A stretch of DNA of 33,688 bases from Acidobacteriota bacterium (lineage in GTDB: Bacteria > Acidobacteriota > Blastocatellia > Pyrinomonadales > Pyrinomonadaceae): the NCBI GenBank assembly GCA_029557535.1, contig JAKQII010000203.1, forward strand, positions 1 to 33,688, in the 5' to 3' direction. Made by a program: the position numbers and the translations under genes. The notes under the pieces were generated by a model. That model searched no databases. It was not told the origin of the DNA and saw only the letters and a list, made by a program, of their open reading frames with translations. Below, piece by piece: positions 16,513 through 23,752 of the stretch. Position 1 is the stretch's first letter; each line of letters opens with the position of its first letter.

Positions 16513-17334
16513 ATGCGTATTTCCATATTGCTGTTATCTCTGATCGCGATGATCGGATGCAACGGTCCCACGGCCAACAAGAACGTAGCCAACGTGACCC
16601 CGAAGCAGGACAAGACCCCGATTCCCGTGTACACGTACGAGATCGTCAAAACTTACCCGCATGATCCTAATGCATTTACGCAAGGACTGATCTTCCACAA
16701 CGGCGTCTTCTATGAAAGCGATGGCGAGTATGACGAATCCAAGCTGCGAAAGGTCGAGGTCGAGACCGGCAAGACATTGCAAAAATACGACGTTCCGCGC
16801 GAGTATTTCGCGGAAGGACTGACGCTGTTCAACGACAAGTTATACCAGATCACCTGGAGGGAGAAAACGGCGTTCGTGTACGACCTGAACTTCAAGCTCT
16901 TGAAGGAATTGAAATACAACGGCGAAGGTTGGGGCCTGACGAACGACGGCACGCACCTGATCATGAGCGACGGAACGCATGTCATTCGGTTCGTTGATCC
17001 TGAGACGTTCGATACCGTCAAAACGCTCGTCGTCAAGGACGAGAATGGCCGGCCGATCTATAAACTGAACGAGCTTGAATACGTCAAAGGCGAGATCTGG
17101 GCGAACATCTGGCATTCGGAAGACATTGGAAAACCGAACTATGTTGCGCGCATCGATCCGAAAACAGGAGCGCTGCTCGGTTGGATCGATCTTGGAGGCA
17201 TTTCGCCCGGCGACGTCGCCGCGGACAGTGAAAACGTCCTCAACGGAATCGCGCATGATCCGGCGACCGACCGGATCTTCGTCACCGGCAAGCGATGGAA
17301 AAAACTCTTTGAGATCAAGCTGAAAGCCAAGTGA
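16513..17334 (+). CDS. Glutaminyl-peptide cyclotransferase, beta-propeller type, lipoprotein
   Basis: A 273-residue bacterial-type glutaminyl cyclase that converts N-terminal glutamine to pyroglutamate. It has an N-terminal hydrophobic segment ending Met-Ile-Gly-Cys16, a likely though imperfect lipobox, and an Asn/Lys/Thr-rich linker. Family motifs are HDPNAFTQGLIF, the LRKVEVETGK blade, YFAEGLTLF, NGEGWGLTNDG, LNELEYV and EIWANIW. These are the conserved blades of the five-bladed plant/bacterial enzyme. It lies six bases after the DsbA-like gene, with AGG before the ATG. The pair may act together on exported proteins (disulfide formation and N-terminal cyclisation). Confidence 0.9.
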   Translation: MRISILLLSLIAMIGCNGPTANKNVANVTPKQDKTPIPVYTYEIVKTYPHDPNAFTQGLIFHNGVFYESDGEYDESKLRKVEVETGKTLQKYDVPREYFAEGLTLFNDKLYQITWREKTAFVYDLNFKLLKELKYNGEGWGLTNDGTHLIMSDGTHVIRFVDPETFDTVKTLVVKDENGRPIYKLNELEYVKGEIWANIWHSEDIGKPNYVARIDPKTGALLGWIDLGGISPGDVAADSENVLNGIAHDPATDRIFVTGKRWKKLFEIKLKAK

Positions 17335-17379
17335 ACCGATATCTCAATTGATCAGTTGGATACCGACAACAAGGTCCTA

Positions 17380-17856
17380 ATGGAAAATCATCACGAAGAA
17401 TTCATGCGGCGGGCGATCGAGCTCGCGCAGAACGGGATCGACAGCAACAACGGCGGCCCGTTCGGCGCGATCGTCGTCAAGGACGGCAAGATCGTCGGCG
17501 AGGGTTGCAATCGGGTGACCTCGACGAATGACCCGACTGCCCACGCCGAGATCGTCGCGATCCGAAACGCGTGCCGTGAAATCAACGATTTTCAGCTTGA
17601 AGGCTGCGTGATCTATGCGAGTTGCGAACCTTGCCCGATGTGCCTTGGGGCGATCTATTGGGCCAGGCCGGCGCAGGTCTTCTTCGCCTGCACACGATCC
17701 GACGCGAAAAATGCCGGATTCGACGACGACATGATCTACGAAGAGATCGCACTGCCGTTCGACCTGCGCCGGATCCCGACGTCGACGTTCCTCCGTGAAG
17801 AAGGTCTTGAGGTTTTCAGGACGTGGATCGACAAACCGGACAAGATTGAATACTGA
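17380..17856 (+). CDS. guaD: Guanine deaminase (cytidine deaminase fold)
   Basis: A 158-residue zinc-dependent deaminase. The zinc motif is intact: HAEIVAIR supplies His and the catalytic Glu, and PCPMC supplies two Cys. The segment GGPFGAIVVKDGKIVGEG, the NRVTSTNDPTAHAE context and the C-terminal ALPFDLRRIPTS closely follow the Bacillus-type guanine deaminase, of similar length (about 156). It would convert guanine to xanthine. The ATG at 17380 follows AAGG and replaces a TTG start at 17356. XdhA lies two genes downstream, so a purine catabolic pathway (guanine to xanthine to urate) is plausible. A tRNA adenosine deaminase is the main alternative, but the C-terminal region fits GuaD. Confidence 0.82.
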   Translation: MENHHEEFMRRAIELAQNGIDSNNGGPFGAIVVKDGKIVGEGCNRVTSTNDPTAHAEIVAIRNACREINDFQLEGCVIYASCEPCPMCLGAIYWARPAQVFFACTRSDAKNAGFDDDMIYEEIALPFDLRRIPTSTFLREEGLEVFRTWIDKPDKIEY

Positions 17857-17861
17857 GATCA

Positions 17862-17988
17862 GATTCCAGGGATTCCAAATTCCAGATTCCAAAGATTAAT
17901 CGCCTGCAGATGTTTAATAGCCCACGGTTCTTGGAATTTTGGAATGAAGCTTCGGCTCCGACGTATTCGAATCGCTGGAATCTGGAAT
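17862..17988. repeat. Inverted heptad element (GATTCCA type) between guaD and the DMT gene
   Basis: The left arm (17862-17893) has GATTCCA, GATTCCA, AATTCCA, GATTCCA units. The right side has two blocks of the reverse complement, TTCTTGGAATTTTGGAAT (17929-17946) and a second block at about 17967-17988. Its left end begins five bases after the guaD stop and its right end stops about eight bases before the ATG of the next gene. Confidence 0.85.
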
Positions 17989-17996
17989 AACAGCAA

Positions 17997-18455
17997 ATGG
18001 TCTCGTTCCTTCAAAACAACTGGTTCATCTTCCTGGCGATCGCCGCCGGGATGATGATGCCCGCACAGGCTGCGATCAACAATCGCCTTTCGGGCTATGT
18101 CGAAAGTCCGATACTTTCGGCCTTTATTTCCCTGCTGGTCGGAACCGTCGCGCTTGGGATCTATATCGTGGCCGCCGGCGTTCCTGTATCGAACCTCGCG
18201 AACGCGCGCAATGCGCCCGCGATCGCGTGGGCCGGCGGCGTTTTCGGAGCGTTCTTCGTGGCGTCGGCGGTGATCCTCGTCCCCAAGATCGGCGTCGCCC
18301 TGACGTTCTCGCTGATCATCGCGGGACAGATGCTGATCACGCTCCTCATCGATCACTTCGGCTGGTTCGGCGCGGACGTCCGGCCGGTGAATCTTCCGCG
18401 AGCCATTGGCGCCGCAATGATCACGATCGGAGTGGTTTTGATCAGGAAATACTGA
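17997..18455 (+). CDS. DMT-superfamily membrane protein, YdcZ/DUF606 type
   Basis: A 152-residue integral membrane protein with about five hydrophobic segments. PAQAAINNRLSGYVESPILSAFISLLVGT, WAGGVFGAFFVASAVILVPKIG and ALTFSLIIAGQMLITLLIDHFGWFG are the characteristic DUF606/YdcZ segments. The length matches the family, which acts as a half-size drug/metabolite transporter and presumably dimerises. The substrate is unknown. Its position between guanine deaminase and XdhA suggests a purine or a related compound, as inference only. There is no strong ribosome site; the start ATG is at the edge of the upstream repeat element. Confidence 0.87.
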   Translation: MVSFLQNNWFIFLAIAAGMMMPAQAAINNRLSGYVESPILSAFISLLVGTVALGIYIVAAGVPVSNLANARNAPAIAWAGGVFGAFFVASAVILVPKIGVALTFSLIIAGQMLITLLIDHFGWFGADVRPVNLPRAIGAAMITIGVVLIRKY

Positions 18456-18456
18456 T

Positions 18457-18553
18457 CGATTTTCAATTTGAAATTTTCGATTTGCGAACGGGTGTCCGCC
18501 AAGCCTTTATCGCTCTCAAAGATCGCAAATTGCAAATCGCATGTCGCAAATGC
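18457..18553. repeat. Inverted heptad element (CGATTTG/ATCGCAA type) running into xdhA start
   Basis: The left arm is CGATTTT, CAATTTG, AAATTTT, CGATTTG in exact register (18457-18484). The right arm is ATCGCAA, ATTGCAA, ATCGCAT, GTCGCAA, ATGC (18522-18553). Both candidate start codons of xdhA (18541 and 18550) lie inside the right arm, and the left arm starts one base after the preceding TGA stop. Confidence 0.9.
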
Positions 18554-19971
18554 TTAGGTTCATCCTTAACAACCAGACCGTCGAAACCGACCTGCCGTCC
18601 GGCATGACGGTGCTCGATTTTGTCCGCTATCACAAGAACCTCAAGGGCACAAAAATCGGCTGCCGTGAAGGCGATTGCGGCGCATGCACGGTGCTCGTCG
18701 GAGAGCTGACGGACGGCGAGGTCGGGTATCGTTCGATGACGTCGTGCCTGATGCCGCTCGCGAACGCCGCGGGAAAACACATCGTGACGATCGAAGGCAT
18801 CAACCCGGCTGACGGCGGACTCACGCCGGCACAAACGGCGTTGGTCGATGAGTCAGGGACACAATGCGGATTCTGCACAGTTGGGTTCGTAATGTCACTT
18901 ACCGGATATTCGCTTTCGGGCGGCGAGCGTTCGGGCGAGACGGCGCTCTCCGCGATCGACGGCAACATCTGCCGCTGCACGGGTTACAAGTCCATCGAAA
19001 GAGCGGCAAAGCGGATTTGCGATTTGCAATTTGCGATTTGCAATTCGACGATTTCGGCCGCTGAAGTCGCTGGTTCCCAAATCGATCAGGCGATCAGCAC
19101 CGGCACGGTTCCTAATTACTTCGAGTCGATCGGTGAGCGTTTGAGAATGCTGTTCACCGAGGATTCAAATCGAAAATTGAAAATCGAAAATCGCAAATGG
19201 ATGGCCGGCGGAACAGATCTGTACGTCCAGAAGCACGAGGAGATGGTTCACGCAGGCGCCGTAAGTTTGTTTGATGATCCGTCACTGCGATTCATTAACG
19301 AGACCGCCGATTCGGTGGAGATCGGGCCATCGGTCGTCGTGACGGACCTGCTCGAATCCGAAGTCTTCAATCGACTGTTTCCCGATCTATACAGGCATTT
19401 GAAACTGGTTTCGTCGACGCCGATCCGGAACATGGCGACGCTTGCCGGGAATTTCGTAAACGCTTCGCCGATCGGCGACATGACCGCTTGGTTCATCGCT
19501 TTGGGAGCGCGGATCGAGCTTCGCGACCAGTTCAGCGGCGACGAACGAACGATCGCGCTGGCGGACCTTTATCTCGGTTACAAGACGCTCGACAGGCGCG
19601 ATTCGGAGATCATCTCGAAGATCACGTTCGGCAAGGATTTCACGCATTTCAATTTTGAAAAGGTATCGAAGCGGACCTATCTCGATATCGCGTCGGTCAA
19701 CACGGCGATCTCGCTGAAGGTTTCGGACGGCATGATCGAGCGGGCGCTTGTTTCGATGGGCGGCGTGGCGCCGACACCGCTGCTGCTTCGCAAGACTTCG
19801 GAATTCATGACCGGAAGGCCGTTCGGTCACGAAACATTCGCCGCCGCCGAGTTGTTGATCCAGGACGAGATCGTGCCCATCTCCGACGTCCGCGGCTCAG
19901 CCGAATACAAGCGACTCTTGGCGCGGCAGCTTTTCCGGGCGCATGGTTTGGCAGTGAGCAGTGAGCAGTGA
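18541..19971 (+). CDS. xdhA: Xanthine dehydrogenase small subunit (2Fe-2S and FAD domains)
   Basis: A 476-residue XdhA-type subunit. Cluster II cysteines are Cys41, Cys46 and Cys49 in GCREGDCGAC, with Cys69. Cluster I cysteines are Cys109/Cys112 in CGFC and Cys144/Cys146 in CRC. The FAD-binding domain follows with MAGGTDLYVQKHEEM and TPIRNMATLAGN, then a CO-dehydrogenase-type flavoprotein C-domain. It would carry electrons from the molybdenum subunit (XdhB) to NAD. No xdhB is in the window. The interdomain linker (residues about 158-219) contains two tandem heptad arrays in frame, read as RICDLQFAICN and SNRKLKIENRK. The start may be 18541 or 18550, both in repeat sequence. The last residues (AVSSEQ) and the TGA stop come from the following GCAGTGA array. 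Confidence 0.9.
   Translation: MSQMLRFILNNQTVETDLPSGMTVLDFVRYHKNLKGTKIGCREGDCGACTVLVGELTDGEVGYRSMTSCLMPLANAAGKHIVTIEGINPADGGLTPAQTALVDESGTQCGFCTVGFVMSLTGYSLSGGERSGETALSAIDGNICRCTGYKSIERAAKRICDLQFAICNSTISAAEVAGSQIDQAISTGTVPNYFESIGERLRMLFTEDSNRKLKIENRKWMAGGTDLYVQKHEEMVHAGAVSLFDDPSLRFINETADSVEIGPSVVVTDLLESEVFNRLFPDLYRHLKLVSSTPIRNMATLAGNFVNASPIGDMTAWFIALGARIELRDQFSGDERTIALADLYLGYKTLDRRDSEIISKITFGKDFTHFNFEKVSKRTYLDIASVNTAISLKVSDGMIERALVSMGGVAPTPLLLRKTSEFMTGRPFGHETFAAAELLIQDEIVPISDVRGSAEYKRLLARQLFRAHGLAVSSEQ
19014..19048. repeat. In-frame GATTTGC heptad array inside xdhA
   Basis: Five consecutive heptads: GATTTGC, GATTTGC, AATTTGC, GATTTGC, AATTCGA, in perfect register. They lie in the coding linker after the second 2Fe-2S domain and encode roughly DLQFAICN. 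The orientation is opposite to the array at 19163-19197, so the two behave like the left and right arms of the intergenic elements. Confidence 0.9.
19163..19197. repeat. In-frame TCGAAAA/TCGCAAA heptad array inside xdhA
   Basis: Five heptads in perfect register: ATTCAAA, TCGAAAA, TTGAAAA, TCGAAAA, TCGCAAA. They encode SNRKLKIENRK just before the FAD-domain motif MAGGTD. The last unit is complementary to the TTTGCGA register of the array at 19014. Confidence 0.9.
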
Positions 19972-20220
19972 GCAGTGAGCAGTGAGCACTGGGCACTGGG
20001 CACTGGGCAGTGGGCAGTGAGCGGTGAGCAGTGAGCGGTGAGCGGTGAGCAGTGAGCAGTGAGCAGTGAGCAGTGAGCGGTGAGCGGTGAGCAGTGAGCA
20101 GTGAGCAGTGAGCAGTGAGCAGTGAGCAGTGAGCAGGAGATTGGCGTCGGACGGTCGCAAATCGCAAATTGGAAATCGCAAGTATCTGATACTGCTCACC
20201 GCTCACTGCTCACTGCTCAC
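19951..20220. repeat. Long GCAGTGA heptad array with inverted TGCTCAC arm and a nested TCGCAAA array
   Basis: From 19951 to 20132 there are 26 uninterrupted heptads, mostly GCAGTGA, with GCGGTGA, GCAGTGG and three GCACTGG variants clustered at 19986-20006. A second array of another heptad (TCGCAAA, TCGCAAA, TTGGAAA, TCGCAAG; 20155-20182) follows. Then come four inverted units TGCTCAC, CGCTCAC, TGCTCAC, TGCTCAC (20193-20220). The first three units overlap the end of xdhA and supply its stop. The last unit ends nine bases before the HAD gene start. Confidence 0.95.
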
Positions 20221-20229
20221 CAAAAAGAA

Positions 20230-21090
20230 ATGATCAAACTTCTTGCACTCGATCTTGACGGAACTTTGCTCGATTCGCACGGCGCTATTTCAGCGGCGAA
20301 CATCGAGGCGATCCGTCATGCCGAAGAGAAAGGAGTGCTCGTCACGATCGCAACCGGAAGGCGTTTCCGCGACGCGCGGCCCGTCGCGCTTGAGATCGGG
20401 TTGAACGCGCCGATCGTGACGCACAACGGCGCGCTGGTAAAATTCGCCGATACGCTCGAGACCGTCGATTTCGCCCTTATCCCGACACCGACCGTGCGCG
20501 AAATACTCCGCGTCGGACGCTCGTTTGGCGGCGACGCACTCGTCTCGTCCGATCCCGACGGCAAGGGAACGATGCTCTACGATCTGATCTCCGACGAGAA
20601 CATCCCGCTCAAAAAATACATCGCGTGGTCGCGACGGCTCCATGGCGACGAAGCCGAGGATGCGATCCATCACGTTGCGCGCATCGACGATGAGCTCGAA
20701 ACGACAAAGGTCATTCACGTCTCGTTCTCCGGAACCTGCGCGCCAATGTACGATCTCCAGCGCGTTCTTGAGGACGAGCTTGGCGATACGGTGAACATTC
20801 TCGCGACGATCTATCCGCATCTCGACTTCACGCTCCTTGACGTTCTTCCGCCCAAAGCATCGAAAGCGTACGGACTGCACAATCTCGCTCGGATCCACGG
20901 TTTCTCGCACGAGGACGTGATGGTCTGCGGCGACAACTTCAACGATCTCGAGATGCTCGACTACGCCGGCACGGCCGTCGTGATGGCCAACGCCGCCGAA
21001 GAACTCAAGCAGCGCGAAAAGTTCTTCGTTACCGGGACGAACGAAGAAAGCGGTGTCGCGGCGGCGATCAGGCGTTTCATCCTCGATTAG
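20230..21090 (+). CDS. Cof-type HAD family hydrolase (sugar/nucleotide phosphatase)
   Basis: A 286-residue HAD-IIB phosphatase. The ATG at 20230 is chosen because the protein then starts MIKLLALDLDGTLLDS, the canonical motif I with nucleophile Asp and acid/base Asp. Upstream codons are repeat-derived. Motif II is in VTIATGRR, the motif III lysine is in LPPKASKAYGL, and motif IV is CGDNFNDLEML. The C2B-type cap lies between motifs II and III. Members dephosphorylate sugar phosphates, flavin or pyridoxal phosphates; the substrate is undetermined. The ribosome site is weak (AAAAAGAA). The only upstream spacer is the long heptad array. Confidence 0.9.
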   Translation: MIKLLALDLDGTLLDSHGAISAANIEAIRHAEEKGVLVTIATGRRFRDARPVALEIGLNAPIVTHNGALVKFADTLETVDFALIPTPTVREILRVGRSFGGDALVSSDPDGKGTMLYDLISDENIPLKKYIAWSRRLHGDEAEDAIHHVARIDDELETTKVIHVSFSGTCAPMYDLQRVLEDELGDTVNILATIYPHLDFTLLDVLPPKASKAYGLHNLARIHGFSHEDVMVCGDNFNDLEMLDYAGTAVVMANAAEELKQREKFFVTGTNEESGVAAAIRRFILD

Positions 21091-21186
21091 ATTTTTCTTC
21101 CCGCAGCGCCGAATCGGCGTTATACTTCACTAAAAATCGGTTCCCGTCAGGGGAATTCGCCGCCACAACTCAAGAATGGGGGAAAT

Positions 21187-22020
21187 ATGAAACTCGCTTC
21201 CCTTTTGCTTTTTTCGCTATTGATTGCCGGCATCGCGGTCAGGATTTCTGCCCAGGACCTTTTCGCACATCGTAAGATCGCCGTGGCGGACTTCAATTCG
21301 CCCGATTGCCGTGCTCAGAGTCTCGAGGCCGCGCTCGCGGCCGTTGAAAGGACGCGCTCAGAAATCGATCGAGAGAATGAGGACATCCGTAAGCGTCGAT
21401 TGAAGGCGTTGCAGGAAATGGGAAAATTGCGCGGGTCGTACCGCGATCACATGAAGGCCCGTGCCGAATTCGAGAATGCCGTAAGCCCAAAGCTCGCGAA
21501 GTTGGAACTGGCACTAATGCAACTGCTCAAAGATCAATCGGATCTGAAGCATCGGTTTTTGGAATTGGGAAAATCGATTGCGAATGCGCAGGATGTCGCA
21601 TTGCTCACGTACCGACCCAACAGGGAGTATTGGGACCCGGCGATCGACGTGACCCCGGGACTTTGCGTGGCGATTGATGATTTTGTCCGCAACGGGCGCA
21701 AGCTCGCATATCAATTCAATGTCCCCGACGCCAGGATCGCGTACTTCGACACCGTCCGTCTGCTTGGACCATCGACGACCGCGTCGCGACTCTCGCGGGC
21801 GTGGAACGCCGCCAGGCAACGAGGCGCGTCCAACGACGCAAAGGCAGCACTCGTTAGCGAACGCGCGGCTGTGGAGTCTGAGATGAGGCGTTTTGTCGAG
21901 GGGAAGGGCTGGACATACGTTTTCACCGTTGCGAGCTCATTCAACGACAACGTCGCATCAAATCGCGGGCGCGACCTTACAAACGACTTCGTTTCCTACT
22001 ATAATCAACGTTATCCTTAA
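21187..22020 (+). CDS. Secreted coiled-coil protein of unknown function
   Basis: A 277-residue exported protein. Residues 1-22 form a signal peptide (VRISAQ, cleavage probably just before Asp). Residues about 45-140 are highly charged and helical, with Glu/Arg/Lys heptad character and no Pro or Gly runs, and are probably coiled coil. The C-terminal half has AYFDTVRLLG and VFTVASSFNDNVASNRGRDLTNDFVSYYNQRYP. Those short pieces recall OmpH/Skp-like periplasmic chaperones, but the resemblance is weak, so I do not assign the family. A GGGGGA ribosome site precedes the ATG by three bases. It stands between the HAD phosphatase and cyclophilin genes. Confidence 0.7.
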   Translation: MKLASLLLFSLLIAGIAVRISAQDLFAHRKIAVADFNSPDCRAQSLEAALAAVERTRSEIDRENEDIRKRRLKALQEMGKLRGSYRDHMKARAEFENAVSPKLAKLELALMQLLKDQSDLKHRFLELGKSIANAQDVALLTYRPNREYWDPAIDVTPGLCVAIDDFVRNGRKLAYQFNVPDARIAYFDTVRLLGPSTTASRLSRAWNAARQRGASNDAKAALVSERAAVESEMRRFVEGKGWTYVFTVASSFNDNVASNRGRDLTNDFVSYYNQRYP

Positions 22021-22052
22021 TTACATTGGAATCATCAATTACAGGAGAATTA

Positions 22053-22538
22053 ATGGCTAACAGGACAGCAGTAATCGAAACGAACAAAGGCACGATCAAG
22101 TTTGAGTTGCTGGAGCAGGACGCTCCGAAGACGACCGAAAATTTCAGGCTTCTCGCCGAAAGGAACTACTACGACGGCGTCATCTTCCATCGTGTCATCA
22201 AGAACTTCATGATCCAGGGCGGCGATCCGCTCGGCGAAGGCTTCGGCGGCGAATCGGCCTGGGGCGGGCGGTTCGAGGACGAGATCAACCGCTCGTCGCC
22301 GCTTTATTCAGGACCGTACGAAAAAGGCACGGTCGCAATGGCGAACGCCGGGCCGAACACGAACGGCTCGCAGTTTTTCATCATGCACATCGACTACCCG
22401 CTCCCGCCGAGCTACACGAAATTCGGCAAGCTGATCGAAGGGCAGGACGTTGTCGACGCGATCGCCGAAGTCGAGACCAATCACCGTGACAAGCCCGCGA
22501 CGCCGGTCGTCATGGAGAAAGTCTATATCGTAGAGTGA
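22053..22538 (+). CDS. Peptidyl-prolyl cis-trans isomerase (cyclophilin type)
   Basis: A 161-residue cyclophilin. The ATG at 22053 is chosen for the AGGAGAA ribosome site just before it; the longer reading from 22026 has none. Cyclophilin motifs present are FHRVIKNFMIQGGDP, GTVAMANAGPNTNGSQFFI and FGKLIEG. The active-site Arg (HRV), Phe and Gln of FMIQGGD are present. It has no signal peptide, so it is likely cytoplasmic. It is co-directional with dtd and a second, exported cyclophilin gene, so two prolyl isomerases lie within 1.7 kb. Confidence 0.93.
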   Translation: MANRTAVIETNKGTIKFELLEQDAPKTTENFRLLAERNYYDGVIFHRVIKNFMIQGGDPLGEGFGGESAWGGRFEDEINRSSPLYSGPYEKGTVAMANAGPNTNGSQFFIMHIDYPLPPSYTKFGKLIEGQDVVDAIAEVETNHRDKPATPVVMEKVYIVE

Positions 22539-22540
22539 TT

Positions 22541-22623
22541 GCATTTCGGATTTCGGATTTGGGATGTCGGAATTTTTTGCTGGAGTCCAAGATCCGAAAT
22601 CACAAATCCCAATTCCCAAATGC
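22541..22623. repeat. Inverted heptad element (TTTCGGA/ATCCGAA type) between cyclophilin gene and dtd
   Basis: The left arm is GCA, then TTTCGGA, TTTCGGA, TTTGGGA, TGTCGGA (22544-22571). The right arm is ATCCGAA, ATCACAA, ATCCCAA, TTCCCAA, ATGC (22592-22623). Outer ends are perfectly complementary (GCATTT with AAATGC). The start ATG of dtd (22620-22622) is part of the final unit, and the left end begins two bases after the preceding stop codon. Confidence 0.92.
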
Positions 22624-23069
22624 GAGTGGTTTTGCAGCGGGTTTCACGCGCAAAGGTCAGTGTTGACGGTGAGGTCACCGGCGAGATTGGCCGCGGAATC
22701 CTTGTCCTGCTCGGCGTTTCGCGCTCAGATACGGAAGCCGAAGCGCGATCGATGCTCGAAAAGACGCTGAACCTGCGCATTTTCGATGACGAAGACGGCA
22801 AGATGAACCTGTCGCTGCTTGATATCGCCGGAGAGCTGCTCGTTGTATCGCAATTCACCCTTTACGGCGATGCCCGCAAAGGCCGGCGGCCTTCCTATAT
22901 CGATGCGGCGGGCCCTGAGGAAGCGAACCGTATTTACGAGTATTTTGTCGCCGAGGCGCGCAAACATGTCGCGAACGTCGGAACGGGCCGTTTTCAGGCG
23001 ATGATGGACGTCGAACTCGTCAATGACGGCCCGGTCACTATCCTGCTTGACAGCGATCGTGCGTTTTAG
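22620..23069 (+). CDS. dtd: D-aminoacyl-tRNA deacylase
   Basis: A 149-residue deacylase that hydrolyses D-amino acids (and glycine mischarged on tRNA-Ala) from tRNA. Family motifs are the N-terminus MRVVLQRVSRAKVSVDGEV, the SQFTLYGDARKGRRPSY segment, and the Gly-cisPro motif NDGPVTILLDS. Length is standard. The start ATG is embedded in the terminal heptad of the preceding repeat element. There is no conventional ribosome site: the upstream sequence is CCAATTCCCAA. Translation may depend on coupling or leaderless-like initiation, which is a guess. Confidence 0.95.
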   Translation: MRVVLQRVSRAKVSVDGEVTGEIGRGILVLLGVSRSDTEAEARSMLEKTLNLRIFDDEDGKMNLSLLDIAGELLVVSQFTLYGDARKGRRPSYIDAAGPEEANRIYEYFVAEARKHVANVGTGRFQAMMDVELVNDGPVTILLDSDRAF

Positions 23070-23084
23070 AAGAATTTGAACGTT

Positions 23085-23744
23085 ATGTTGAAGAAATCAT
23101 TGATCTTTGCGGCGCTGCTATCGCTAATCGCGCTCGCCGCTTGTGCGGACAAAACAACCAAGAAGACGTCGAACACGAACTCGAAGTCGAAGAACGCCAA
23201 CCAGACGACCGCCGATTACAAGAAGGGCGTGACGCCGATCGCGGATCCGGAAGTGGCCGTCTTCGAAATGGAAGGACCGGCCTTCGGGACGTTCAAGATC
23301 GAGCTTTATTCGAACGTCGCGCCGCAAATGGTCGCGCGGTTTAAAGAATTGATAAATTCGGGCTATTACAACGGGATCGCGTTTCACCGGATCACCGGCA
23401 CCGTCGTTCAGGCCGGGAATGCGTACACGAAACCCGGAGTGACTCCTGACCCGCAAAAAGGTGAAGGCGACTCGGGAAGACCAGACGTTCCGGCCGAATT
23501 CTCCGACATTCCGTACGACACCGGGATCGTCGGGGCCGCGCGGCTCGGACAGGACGTCAATTCGGCGAACGCGCAGTTCTTCATCATGCTCAAGCGCGAA
23601 TCACAGTTCGACAACAAATACACGGTTTTTGGGAGAGTGATCGACGGTATGAACAACATCCGGACAATGGCCGGCGTCCAGCGCAACGGCGAAAAGCCGG
23701 TCGATCCGGTGCGGATCAAGTCGGCGCGGATCGAGTCTAGGTAG
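23085..23744 (+). CDS. Cyclophilin-type peptidyl-prolyl isomerase, lipoprotein
   Basis: A 219-residue exported cyclophilin, taking the ATG at 23085 as the start (MLKKSLIF). The signal peptide ends in a lipobox Leu-Ala-Ala-Cys20, followed by an Asn/Lys/Thr-rich tether of about 30 residues. The cyclophilin core has ELYSNVAPQMVARF, the FHRITGTVVQAGN active-site strand, IVGAARLGQDVNSANAQFFIML and FGRVIDGMNNIR. Arg and Phe positions of the family's catalytic surface are partly changed: HRI is kept, and FMIQGG is replaced by TVVQAG. It is anchored to a membrane and may fold periplasmic proteins. It lies 15 bases after dtd, so co-transcription is likely. Confidence 0.9.
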   Translation: MLKKSLIFAALLSLIALAACADKTTKKTSNTNSKSKNANQTTADYKKGVTPIADPEVAVFEMEGPAFGTFKIELYSNVAPQMVARFKELINSGYYNGIAFHRITGTVVQAGNAYTKPGVTPDPQKGEGDSGRPDVPAEFSDIPYDTGIVGAARLGQDVNSANAQFFIMLKRESQFDNKYTVFGRVIDGMNNIRTMAGVQRNGEKPVDPVRIKSARIESR

Positions 23745-23752
23745 AACTATTT

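Noticed and set aside
19805-20206. Minus-strand frame with repeated Thr-Ala-His-Cys-Ser-Leu-Leu
   Set aside because: It is simply the translation of the GCAGTGA heptad array, which has no stops on the minus strand in any frame.
19951-20220. CRISPR array
   Set aside because: Units are 7 bases and contiguous, with no unique spacers and no cas genes.
20122-20229. Upstream in-frame ATG extending the HAD phosphatase by 36 residues
   Set aside because: The extension is encoded by heptad repeats, and the family's motif I begins right after the ATG at 20230.
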